A stretch of DNA of 7,265 nucleotides from Oscillospiraceae bacterium (GCA_016296505.1 JAEDJD010000039.1:1-7265); one strand, 5' to 3'. Counted from the stretch's first letter, positions 1 to 6,374 are shown. Made by a program: numbers and translations. Notes: a model not told the origin generated them from the sequence alone.

Positions 1-111
1 AGTCATAATCATCGTTTTGCTTTTTCAACTGTGCTTTTATTCAGCGGTTCCTTAATTTTTCGACCTCTTGAATATCCCGACAGAATATGGTATATCTTAA
101 ACGTGTAACAA
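1..111 (+). other. Left edge: possible 3' end of an upstream + strand gene, unresolved
   Basis: Two + strand frames enter from the window edge and encode hydrophobic residues. Frame 1 is open to a TAA at 106-108, four bases before the terminator stem. Frame 2 ends at a TAA at 52-54. On the minus strand a 38-codon frame (ATG just inside the 112-144 hairpin, TGA near position 6) is also open and encodes a basic peptide. Nothing in the sequence decides between these, and none carries a domain I recognise. The + strand terminator just downstream favours a gene that ends here and lies mostly outside the window. I cannot assign a product. Confidence 0.22.
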
Positions 112-152
112 ACAGGCGTATGCATTTTCGTTGCATACGCCTGTCTTTTGTT
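112..152 (+). terminator. Rho-independent terminator, + strand
   Basis: The arms 112-124 and 132-144 are a perfect 13-bp inverted repeat (ACAGGCGTATGCA with its complement) around a 7-base loop. They are followed on the + strand by CTTTTGTTT. The stem is long and GC-containing and the T-rich tail follows directly, so this is a convincing intrinsic terminator for a gene entering from the left edge. On the minus strand the tail is only TTGTTAC, so termination in that direction would be weaker but possible. Confidence 0.75.
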
Positions 153-235
153 TCATTAGCCGCCGTTTAGTCAATAACCAGTATTATTTTTGAAAACTTC
201 TATATGTTCATCGCCCAAAGTGGCGCTCCTTTTGT

Positions 236-277
236 TGCAATAAAGTAAACCCGAAAGGCAATTGCGCCTTTCGGGTT
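236..277 (-). terminator. Probable purL terminator, minus strand
   Basis: Arms 248-259 (AACCCGAAAGGC) and 266-277 form a perfect 12-bp stem with a 6-base loop. Read on the minus strand the stem is followed by TTTACTTTATTG, which is T-rich but interrupted. On the + strand the sequence after the stem is not T-rich. The hairpin lies about 137 bases beyond the purL stop codon and is the first strong stem met by a transcript leaving purL. Confidence 0.55.
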
Positions 278-413
278 ACATATCAGCAAATTTTCTTTGT
301 TAAGAATAACAGACAAATCTACGCAGCCTTTATGACTGTATGCAATATTTTTGATAACGTCATACCGACGTCAGAAATGCTTGCAGTTTGATATGAGTTA
401 GAGTTAAAACGGA

Positions 414-3400
414 TTAGTCGGCGAAATAGCGTACACCGCTCAGGAAAATCTGCTGATCCTTTTTACCGGGAACATTCTTGCAAACCTCGTTGCCGATACG
501 TTCGCTATGTCCCATTTTTCCAAGAATTCTGCCATCCGGAGAAGTAATACCCTCGATTGCGTCCACGGAGCCGTTCGGATTGAAGCGGATATCCATGGTG
601 GGACGTCCGGAGAGATCGACATACTGTGTTGCGATCTGACCGTTATTTGCCATACGCTGCAGCAGTGAGCCGGACGCAATAAATCTGCCTTCGCCGTGAG
701 AAATCGGAATCGTGTGCAGTTCACCGACTTCACAGCCAGCCAGCCACGGCGATTTATTAGACGCGATACGTGTTGTAACCATCATGCTCTGGTGACGCGC
801 GATGGTATTGAACGTCAGAGTCGGAGAATTCTCGCTCATCTCAGTAATTTCGCCATATGGGACAAGACCGAGCTTGACAAGCGCCTGGAAGCCGTTGCAG
901 ATACCGAGCATCAGACCGTCGCGATTCTTCAGGAGGTTATGCACAGCTTCGGTGACCTTTGGATTGCGGAAGAATGCGGTAATGAACTTACCGGAACCAT
1001 CCGGCTCATCACCGCCGGAGAAGCCGCCAGGAATCATAATCATCTGAGAATTCTCGATGCTCTTTACGGCTGCTTCAACAGATTCCTCGATTGCTGCTGC
1101 GGAGAGATTCCGGATAACCAGAACTTCCGGAACAGCGCCTGCACGTTCAAATGCGCGCGCGGTATCATATTCGCAGTTTGTGCCTGGGAATACCGGAATC
1201 AGTACACGCGGCTTTGCCGTTTTGATCGCCGATACCGGACGGGTGTTCGCCTTATGCGTATACGACTCGATGGTCGCAAATGCCGTTTTGATGCGGCATG
1301 GGAACACGGATTCGAGCTTGCCTTCCCATGCTTTCTGGAGCGTGTCCAGACTGATTGTTTGCGTACCGGAGAAGATCTTGTACTGTTCGGTGGTTCTGCC
1401 GATGACTTCTTCGCCCTGTTTTGCCGCACCGTTCAATTCAACGATGAATGATCCGGCACACGGCTCAAAGAGGACGCGCTCCGGCAGTACCTTAGTGAAC
1501 TCGAAGCCAATGTGGTTGCCGAATGCCATTTTTGCAAGACCTTCCGCAACGCCGCCGTTTTCGACAGACCAGATTGCTTTTGCTCTGCCCTCGGAGATCA
1601 GTTTTTCGAGATAATCAAACACAGCGCGGACGCTCTGCCAATTTGGCAAGCCGCTGCTGGAATATTCTGGTGCAAGACGAATGACCGTGCTGCCGGTTTC
1701 CTTGAATTCGGTGGAAATCACGCGTTTGGTATCTGCAGTAGAAACAGCGAAGGAAACGAGCGTTGGCGGAACGTCGATATTCTCAAATGTGCCGGACATG
1801 GAATCCTTGCCGCCGATAGACGCACAGGATAACTCAAGCTGTGCACGGAATGCGCCGAGCAGCGCGGAGAACGGCTTGCCCCAACGTCTGGGGTTATTCT
1901 GCGTGCGCTCAAAGTATTCCTGGAATGTCAGCCAGCACTGATGCCACGAGCCGCCGGCAGCGATGACCTTCGCAACGGATTCGATGACAGCATAGATTGC
2001 GCCGTGATAGGGCGAATGTTCAGAGATCACTGGATTGAAGCCCCAACCCATGATCGAGCAGGTTGAGGTTTCGCCGGAAAGCACCGGAATTTTTGCAGCC
2101 ATAGCCTGCGCCGGCGTTAATTGATAGACGCCGCCGTAGGGCATCAGAACGGTGCCGGCACCGATTGTCGAGTCGAATTTTTCAACAAGACCCTTCTGCG
2201 AGCAGATATTCAGATTGCTCATGAGTTGACGCCAGCCATCCGGCGTATCCTCAAAGTGTTCGTCGCGTTGCGGCGTACCGTTCGGTGCCGCTGCGATGAT
2301 ATTAGTATGCTTTTCCGCGCCGTTGGAATTGAGGAATTCGCGAGAAAGATCAACAATGGTCTTTCCGTTCCAATTCATGCGCAGACGATTGGTATCAGTT
2401 GCCTTTGCAACGACGGTTGCAAGTAGATTTTCTTTTGCAGCCGCCGCCATGAAAGCGTCGACATCCTCCGGTGCAACGACAACAGCCATACGCTCCTGCG
2501 ATTCGGAGATAGCAAGCTCCGTACCGTCCAGACCGTCATATTTTTTAGGAACCGCATTCAGGTCGATATCAAGACCGTCGGTTAGCTCGCCGATTGCGAC
2601 GGAAACGCCGCCGGCGCCGAAGTCGTTGCAGCGCTTGATCAGCTTCGTGACAGCCGGATCGCGGAACAGTCTTTGCAGTTTGCGCTCCTCTGGCGGATTA
2701 CCCTTTTGCACCTCGGCACCGCAGTGCGTCAGCGATTCGAGCGTATGAGATTTGGAAGAACCGGTTGCGCCGCCGCAGCCGTCTCTGCCGGTTTTTCCGC
2801 CGAGCAGGATGATGATATCGCCGGGCGCGGGGCGTTCTCTGCGGATATTCTCAGCAGGCGCCGCACCGACGACTGCGCCGATTTCCAGACGTTTTGCGAC
2901 ATAACCCGGATGATACACCTCGGAAACGTGTCCGGTTGCAAGACCGATCTGGTTGCCGTAGGAGCTGTAACCGTTTGCTGCGCCGACCGTAATTTTTCTT
3001 TGCGGAAGCTTTCCGGGGATCGTATCCGAAACAGGGATCAGCGGATTGGAGGCGCCGGTCACGCGCATTGCCTGATAAACATAGCTTCTGCCGGACAGCG
3101 GATCGCGGATCGCGCCGCCGAGACAGGTTGCAGCGCCGCCGAACGGTTCGATTTCAGTCGGATGGTTATGCGTTTCGTTTTTGAACATGAGGATCCAGTC
3201 CTCCTGTCCTTTATCGGTATCAACCTTAATTTTGACGGAGCAGGCATTGATTTCCTCGCTCTCGTCGAGCGCAGGTATTTTACCGTCAGCCTTGAGCTTA
3301 CGCATTGCCATGGTTGCCATATCCATGAGCGTAACGGGCTTGTCTTCTCTGCCAAGCTCCTTGCGAATGCACAGATAATCCTCGTAAGCGTCCTTGATAT

Positions 3401-4127
3401 AGGGCGTTTCGATTTTAACCTTGTCGATTGTCGTGAGGAAAGTGGTGTGACGGCAGTGATCGCTCCAATAGGTGTCGATCATGCGGATTTCGGTGATTGT
3501 CGGATCGCGATGCTCGGTATCGCGGAAATATTCCTGACAGAAAGTGATATCGTCGAAATCCATTGCCAGAGCATAGGTTTCGAGGAATTTTTCTCTGCCG
3601 GCAGCATCCAGCGTGCAGAAGCCTTCGAGTGTTTCGACGGATTCCGGCAGCGCATAGTTCATATCGAGCGTTTCAACGGTTTCGAGCGATGCCTCACGGC
3701 TCTCGACCGGATTGATGAGATATGCTTTCAGCTTCTCGAATTCTGCGTCGGTTAAAATACCGGAAACAATATAGATGCGAGCATTACGGACGCGGCAGCG
3801 TTCTTTGCCATTGAGAATCTGGATGCACTGCTCACAGGAATCCGCACGCTGATCGAATTGTCCGGGCAGGTACTCGACAGCAAAAATGCGTTCCTGATTG
3901 GAAAGCAGCGGCAGCTTTTCGTAAACATAATCGACAGCCGGTTCTGAGAACACGGTCGGGATTGCTTTCTGGAAATCCGCAGCGTCGATGCGGTCGGCAT
4001 CGTAGCGGTTGAGGACGCGGACGCTCTGGACATCCAGACGCAGCGCAGTGCGCAGATCAGAGAGCACAGATTGTGCTTCTACGGCATATTGCGGCTTTTT
4101 CTCGGTATAAATACGATAAACAGCCAT
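414..4127 (-). CDS. purL: Phosphoribosylformylglycinamidine synthase, single-chain type
   Basis: This cytosolic enzyme of de novo purine synthesis converts FGAR, glutamine and ATP to FGAM, glutamate, ADP and phosphate. The chain is 1237 residues, the size of the long Firmicutes form (FGAM synthase clade II), in which the PurS-like, synthetase and glutaminase parts are fused. Numbering from the chosen start: a PurS-like N-terminal part to about 150; the ATP-site motif FKNETHNHP with His320; KRCNDFGAGG at about 498-507; SIGGKDSM near Lys774 in the second synthetase half; and a glutaminase domain from about 974 to the end, with nucleophile Cys1077 in LGICNGFQ and the His1144/Glu1146 pair in HGEGRF. 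All the catalytic residues I looked for are present and the frame is intact. An ATG six codons upstream (4145) is open, but no Shine-Dalgarno precedes it and the GGAGG of the real site lies inside it, so the ATG at 4127 (MAVYRIYTEKKP) is preferred. purL follows mtaB by 58 bases and has its own promoter inside the mtaB 3' end. Confidence 0.97.
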   Translation of the reverse strand: MAVYRIYTEKKPQYAVEAQSVLSDLRTALRLDVQSVRVLNRYDADRIDAADFQKAIPTVFSEPAVDYVYEKLPLLSNQERIFAVEYLPGQFDQRADSCEQCIQILNGKERCRVRNARIYIVSGILTDAEFEKLKAYLINPVESREASLETVETLDMNYALPESVETLEGFCTLDAAGREKFLETYALAMDFDDITFCQEYFRDTEHRDPTITEIRMIDTYWSDHCRHTTFLTTIDKVKIETPYIKDAYEDYLCIRKELGREDKPVTLMDMATMAMRKLKADGKIPALDESEEINACSVKIKVDTDKGQEDWILMFKNETHNHPTEIEPFGGAATCLGGAIRDPLSGRSYVYQAMRVTGASNPLIPVSDTIPGKLPQRKITVGAANGYSSYGNQIGLATGHVSEVYHPGYVAKRLEIGAVVGAAPAENIRRERPAPGDIIILLGGKTGRDGCGGATGSSKSHTLESLTHCGAEVQKGNPPEERKLQRLFRDPAVTKLIKRCNDFGAGGVSVAIGELTDGLDIDLNAVPKKYDGLDGTELAISESQERMAVVVAPEDVDAFMAAAAKENLLATVVAKATDTNRLRMNWNGKTIVDLSREFLNSNGAEKHTNIIAAAPNGTPQRDEHFEDTPDGWRQLMSNLNICSQKGLVEKFDSTIGAGTVLMPYGGVYQLTPAQAMAAKIPVLSGETSTCSIMGWGFNPVISEHSPYHGAIYAVIESVAKVIAAGGSWHQCWLTFQEYFERTQNNPRRWGKPFSALLGAFRAQLELSCASIGGKDSMSGTFENIDVPPTLVSFAVSTADTKRVISTEFKETGSTVIRLAPEYSSSGLPNWQSVRAVFDYLEKLISEGRAKAIWSVENGGVAEGLAKMAFGNHIGFEFTKVLPERVLFEPCAGSFIVELNGAAKQGEEVIGRTTEQYKIFSGTQTISLDTLQKAWEGKLESVFPCRIKTAFATIESYTHKANTRPVSAIKTAKPRVLIPVFPGTNCEYDTARAFERAGAVPEVLVIRNLSAAAIEESVEAAVKSIENSQMIMIPGGFSGGDEPDGSGKFITAFFRNPKVTEAVHNLLKNRDGLMLGICNGFQALVKLGLVPYGEITEMSENSPTLTFNTIARHQSMMVTTRIASNKSPWLAGCEVGELHTIPISHGEGRFIASGSLLQRMANNGQIATQYVDLSGRPTMDIRFNPNGSVDAIEGITSPDGRILGKMGHSERIGNEVCKNVPGKKDQQIFLSGVRYFAD

Positions 4128-4138
4128 GAACGAATCAT

Positions 4139-4143
4139 CCTCC
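4139..4143 (-). promoter_or_regulatory. purL ribosome binding site
   Basis: GGAGG on the minus strand lies 11 bases before the ATG at 4127. This decides the start: the more upstream in-frame ATG at 4145 overlaps the site and has only a pyrimidine-rich and AT-rich stretch before it. Confidence 0.7.
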
Positions 4144-4178
4144 ATTTACATATATTATGGTAAGGGGAATCGGAGAGC

Positions 4179-4217
4179 GTCTGACTCAGCAGCTAGATAC
4201 TAGTCTGCCGGTCAGAC
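4179..4217 (-). repeat. Inverted repeats with two alternative pairings in the purL leader
   Basis: The segment at 4211-4217 can pair in two exclusive ways. It forms a perfect 7-bp match with 4179-4185 (GTCTGAC/GTCAGAC) over a 25-base loop, or its part 4213-4217 forms a 5-bp stem with 4203-4207 over a 5-base loop. Both lie between the predicted purL start point and the ribosome binding site and overlap the mtaB stop codon. Neither stem is followed by a T run, so no terminator function is evident. Confidence 0.3.
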
Positions 4218-5487
4218 AGTCATCCTCATACGTATCTATTGTAACACAAATCGCGGAATTCTGCAAACCCTTTTCTGCATTTTCCGGAAAAATTTTCACA
4301 AGTGTACCATCCGGAGTGTGACCTTGGTAAAACCGCTGTGCATTTTGCTGTTTCTCACCCTCGACTAGAACGCTGAGCTGCTTTCCGACAAAGCGTTTCA
4401 GATGCGATATCCGCAGCTCGTTTGCAATTTGGGTGAGTATTGCAGAGCGCCGCAGCTTGATATCCTGCGGTATCTGATCGGGGAAGGCGGCGGCTTTGGT
4501 ACCTTCTCGCGGGGAATACGGAAAAACGTGTACCTTCGTGAATCCAATCTCTTGTACAAAGCGGCAGGTTTCATCAAACTGCGCTTCTGTTTCGCCGGGG
4601 AATCCGACAATGACATCCGTTGTAAGCGCGGCGTTGGGAAACAGCTTATGAATTTCCGCAGCGAGATCACGGTACTGCGCGGTGTTATAGCGGCGGTTCA
4701 TCCGTTTGAGGACGGCGTCGCAGCCGCTTTGTAGTGAGAGGTGGAATTGCGGACAGAATTTCTCACATTCTGCAAATCGGCGAAGCGTTTCGGCGTCCAT
4801 ACGCTCCGGTTCGAGAGAACCGAGTCTGACGCGGAGAACACCGTCCTGCGCGGCGCACAGTTCCACAGCGTCAGCCAGCGTCTGACCGGTATCCGTACCG
4901 AAGAAGCCGAGATTGATGCCGGTGAGTACGATTTCACGGAAACCCGCCTCTGCGAGCGTGCGGACTTCGTTTTGCAGACGTTCCGGCGGCATAGAACGAA
5001 CTCTGCCGCGTGCAAAGGGGATGATGCAATAGCTGCAAAACTGATTGCAGCCGTCTTGAATTTTCAGAAATGCGCGTGTGCGCGTGGTATCGGCGCAGGG
5101 CAGCGGAGAGAATACGTCGCCGCTTTGGTAGGTCGGGATATTCTTTCCGGGCAGATTCTGCTGTGAAGAAATCCATTCTAATATTGCCTCGCGATTTTTT
5201 GTACCGGTGACAAAATCTGTTTCTGAGAAATCGTCGTCGGGGAATGCCTGTGGCCAGCAGCCGGTCAGGATGCGTTTGGCAGTAGGATTTTTTCGTTTGA
5301 GACTCCGAAGAAGCTGCTTTGTTTTTCGGACGGATTCTGCGGTTACAGCGCAGCTGTTGACAATTAGAATATCAGCGTCGGCAGCGGTTGCCGCTTCTTC
5401 AAACTGCATTCCGCGCAGAACAGCACCGAGCCCGGCACTTTCTGTCTGATTGACCTTGCAGCCGAGTGTCAGAATTTTGAATTTCAT
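4186..5487 (-). CDS. mtaB: tRNA t6A37 methylthiotransferase, MtaB type
   Basis: This is a radical-SAM enzyme that adds a methylthio group to N6-threonylcarbamoyladenosine at tRNA position 37, giving ms2t6A in tRNAs that read ANN codons. It carries two 4Fe-4S clusters. The 433-residue chain has the family order. The N-terminal methylthiotransferase domain has its cluster cysteines at Cys10 (TLGCKVNQTES), Cys46 (VNSCAV) and Cys77 (LTGCWPQ). The radical-SAM core has CxxxCxxC at Cys147, Cys151 and Cys154 (QDGCNQFCSYCIIPFARGR). A C-terminal TRAM-like RNA-binding domain spans about 370-432. The KVNQTES signature and the length fit MtaB rather than MiaB or RimO. The start has AGGAGA (5498-5493) five bases upstream. 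An inverted repeat lies just before this site. No convincing promoter was found: a TATACT at 5550-5545 lacks a recognisable -35. The next gene on the strand is purL, with no functional link. Confidence 0.95.
   Translation of the reverse strand: MKFKILTLGCKVNQTESAGLGAVLRGMQFEEAATAADADILIVNSCAVTAESVRKTKQLLRSLKRKNPTAKRILTGCWPQAFPDDDFSETDFVTGTKNREAILEWISSQQNLPGKNIPTYQSGDVFSPLPCADTTRTRAFLKIQDGCNQFCSYCIIPFARGRVRSMPPERLQNEVRTLAEAGFREIVLTGINLGFFGTDTGQTLADAVELCAAQDGVLRVRLGSLEPERMDAETLRRFAECEKFCPQFHLSLQSGCDAVLKRMNRRYNTAQYRDLAAEIHKLFPNAALTTDVIVGFPGETEAQFDETCRFVQEIGFTKVHVFPYSPREGTKAAAFPDQIPQDIKLRRSAILTQIANELRISHLKRFVGKQLSVLVEGEKQQNAQRFYQGHTPDGTLVKIFPENAEKGLQNSAICVTIDTYEDDCLTGRLVSSC
4238..4266 (-). promoter_or_regulatory. 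Sigma-A-type promoter for purL inside the mtaB 3' end
   Basis: On the minus strand, TTGCAG (4266-4261) is followed after exactly 17 bases by TACAAT (4243-4238). A TG dinucleotide one base before the -10 box gives an extended -10. Transcription would start near 4231 and give a purL leader of about 100 bases that still overlaps the last mtaB codons. Spacing and boxes are good, but the site is inside coding sequence, so this is a prediction from consensus only. Confidence 0.55.
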
Positions 5488-5504
5488 AAGATTCTCCTAT
5501 GCAA

Positions 5505-5538
5505 GATGCACAAATTCAACAACAAAAGATTGTGCATC
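5505..5538 (-). repeat. 9-bp inverted repeat next to the mtaB ribosome binding site
   Basis: Arms 5505-5513 (GATGCACAA) and 5530-5538 (TTGTGCATC) are perfect complements around a 16-base A-rich loop. In the mtaB transcript the hairpin would end six bases before AGGAGA. No T run follows, so it is not a terminator. It could be an operator or an mRNA leader stem. Confidence 0.45.
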
Positions 5539-5622
5539 CCCTACAGTATATTTGGAATGCAAAAAAGAAATACGAAAGTCGCTGAAAAAATCGGTCAGGT
5601 GTACAAAATGGTGCATAATTGC

Positions 5623-5651
5623 TTGACTTTTCAGGACATATGATGTATATT
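5623..5651 (+). promoter_or_regulatory. Sigma-A-type promoter of the structured RNA / HPr-like transcript
   Basis: TTGACT (5623-5628) and TATATT (5646-5651) are separated by exactly 17 bases, close to the vegetative consensus. The predicted start point is about 5657-5658, which coincides with the 5' end of the stem that closes the RNA candidate. It is the only strong + strand promoter seen before the HPr-like gene. Confidence 0.65.
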
Positions 5652-5655
5652 TAGC

Positions 5656-5779
5656 ATAGGGTGATTCATGACAACCCTCCAAAAACATTTGGTGCGCGGG
5701 AGCAAGCGGCAGATAACCAGCCGTGCATCCCCCTCTCGTCACGCTGTGCGCGCGGCATCCCCGTACACCCCCTATTTTT
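5656..5779 (+). ncRNA. Candidate structured RNA or leader attenuator, class unrecognised
   Basis: A transcript from the promoter at 5623-5651 would begin with ATAGGGTG (5656-5663), which can pair with CACCCCCTAT (5766-5775, two bases bulged). A T run (5775-5779) follows at once. Inside, GTGCGC (5692-5697) pairs with GCGCGC (5748-5753, one G-U). The segment 5698-5731 folds into a hairpin of 11 pairs: GGGA/TCCC, GCA/TGC and CGGC/GCCG around a 9-base loop. The 5' AGGGT (5658-5662) can instead pair with ACCCT (5674-5678), which would open the closing stem. The sequence does not show the conserved core of the SRP RNA, tmRNA or RNase P, nor a riboswitch class I know. It is either a free-standing RNA of about 122 bases or a leader that controls the HPr-like gene 61 bases downstream. 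The pairings were found by eye. Confidence 0.4.
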
Positions 5780-5840
5780 CATTTCAAATATTCGTCTGTC
5801 CGATGATCAGAAACTTTGGATGCAAGTGAGGTAAGAAACG

Positions 5841-6089
5841 ATGTATGTAGCCACCGTTTATCTCCCGGAAATTGCTGATGTTGCCGAGTTTGTCAACGTC
5901 ATGAGCCAGTTCCGTTTTGAAGCGCAGCTTCATATCGGCCATTATTTCGTTGACGCAAAATCCATTATGGGTATTTTTACGCTCGACCGTGATCAGAAGA
6001 TTCAGCTGGAAGCGTCCGTGACCGACGCGGCACAGATTGCAAAGCTGAATGCGGCAATCGGCAGATTCATCTATCATCCGGTGCATTGA
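5841..6089 (+). CDS. HPr-like protein without the active-site histidine (Crh-like)
   Basis: The 82-residue product has the length and C-terminal half of a HPr-fold protein. The segment VDAKSIMGIFTLDRDQKIQLEAS (residues 37-59) matches the region around Ser46 of HPr, the site of HPr kinase, with Ser41 here as the equivalent. The N-terminal part should hold the phosphoryl-accepting His15 and Arg17 in a G-[IL]-H-A-R-P motif. Here the aligned stretch is LPEIADVAEF (8-17), with no histidine or arginine. It therefore cannot act as a normal PTS phosphocarrier. By analogy with Bacillus Crh, which also lacks His15 and keeps Ser46, a regulatory role is plausible; this is inference. The start is supported by GAGGT (5828-5832) eight bases upstream. 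The gene stands alone, behind a promoter and structured leader, with no PTS or HPr kinase gene in the window. It ends before the terminators at 6201 and 6323. Confidence 0.8.
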   Translation: MYVATVYLPEIADVAEFVNVMSQFRFEAQLHIGHYFVDAKSIMGIFTLDRDQKIQLEASVTDAAQIAKLNAAIGRFIYHPVH

Positions 6090-6120
6090 TCCGGATATCA
6101 GATTTGTTTATTTCTTCTCA

Positions 6121-6188
6121 GGGAGGCAAATGCTGCTCCCGAATCCCCCTTTTTTCATGTTGCTCCCCTATGCTTTCATGCGGGGGCA
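6121..6188 (+). other. Hairpin-rich 3' untranslated zone of the HPr-like gene
   Basis: GGGAG (6121-6125) pairs with CTCCC (6136-6140). Further on, the arms 6161-6172 and 6177-6188 pair as TGC/GCA, CCCC/GGGG and ATG/CAT, with small bulges. The G5 run at 6182-6186 could alternatively pair with the C5 run at 6145-6149. A T6 run at 6150-6155 lies nine bases past the first hairpin, too far for a standard terminator. The role is unknown; it may be a structured 3' end. Confidence 0.3.
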
Positions 6189-6200
6189 TCAACCCACTTT

Positions 6201-6248
6201 GCGTGTCGTTCTCTGTGACAGACCACAGAGAATGATGCGTGTTTTTTT
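6201..6248 (+). terminator. Rho-independent terminator of the HPr-like transcript
   Basis: TTCTCTGTG (6209-6217) and CACAGAGAA (6224-6232) form a perfect 9-bp stem with a 6-base loop. In + strand RNA the stem continues without a break through 6201-6208 paired with 6233-6240, using G-U pairs, to about 17 pairs. Seven T follow at 6242-6248. The wobble pairs work only in + strand RNA, which fixes the orientation. It lies 112 bases after the HPr-like stop codon. Confidence 0.8.
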
Positions 6249-6249
6249 A

Positions 6250-6301
6250 CTGAAAACCAAGTCGAATACAGTATACCATAAAATCCTCTGAAAAGCAAGT
6301 C
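6250..6301. repeat. Pair of 14-bp imperfect direct repeats
   Basis: CTGAAAACCAAGTC (6250-6263) and CTGAAAAGCAAGTC (6288-6301) differ at one base and are spaced 38 bp start to start. They lie between two terminators. A function is not evident. Confidence 0.5.
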
Positions 6302-6322
6302 CTCGGCATATTACACAGATAG

Positions 6323-6368
6323 AAAAACGCCGGTATATCCGTAATTAACAGGATATACCGGCGTTTTT
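6323..6368. terminator. Bidirectional terminator between the convergent genes
   Basis: Arms 6327-6340 and 6351-6364 are a perfect 14-bp inverted repeat around a 10-base loop. The stem is extended by A-T pairs (AAAA at 6323-6326 with TTTT at 6365-6368), so a T run follows the stem on both strands. It lies 39 bases past the amidase stop codon and is the obvious terminator for that gene. It also backs up the HPr-like terminator. Confidence 0.87.
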
Positions 6369-6374
6369 TATGAA

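Larger units (their letters stand above)
5488..5840. other. Divergent intergenic region between mtaB and the HPr-like gene
   Basis: These 353 bases hold, from left to right, the mtaB ribosome binding site and the inverted repeat beside it, a + strand promoter at 5623-5651, a structured RNA candidate at 5656-5779, and the ribosome binding site of the HPr-like gene (GAGGT at 5828-5832). An 81-codon minus-strand frame at 5497-5742 begins with GTG without a ribosome binding site and is not credible as a gene. Confidence 0.7.

Noticed and set aside
357..371. 5-bp stem ACGTC/GACGT after the purL stop as a terminator
   Set aside because: The stem is short and no T run follows on either strand; the hairpin at 248-277 is far better.
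696..1451. 251-codon open frame on the + strand opposite the purL glutaminase domain
   Set aside because: A shadow frame: the opposite strand encodes the conserved catalytic Cys, His and Glu of the glutaminase, and this frame resembles no known family.
2673..3755. 360-codon open frame on the + strand opposite purL
   Set aside because: It is wholly antisense to a purL frame that has all its motifs, has no recognisable domain, and reflects codon bias of the real gene.
4128..4185. Purine riboswitch or PurR box before purL
   Set aside because: The short gap and leader show no guanine-riboswitch core or recognisable paired PurBox; only small inverted repeats are seen.
5632..5682. 12-codon minus-strand frame with a good GGAGG and spacing (ATG at about 5670)
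   Set aside because: The GGAGG is the complement of the CCCTCC in the folded RNA candidate, no minus-strand promoter precedes it, and the peptide is too short to judge.
5497..5742. 81-codon minus-strand frame between mtaB and the HPr-like gene
   Set aside because: It starts with GTG without a ribosome binding site, overlaps the + strand promoter and RNA candidate, and has no domain.
5656..5779. SRP RNA, tmRNA or RNase P RNA as identity of the structured RNA
   Set aside because: The conserved GGAAGCA-type SRP apical motif is absent, and the length is far too short for tmRNA or RNase P.
6086..6114. TTGATC, 17 bases, TATTTC on the + strand as a promoter for the 6121 hairpin zone
   Set aside because: The -10 matches the consensus at only three positions and the site overlaps the HPr-like stop codon.
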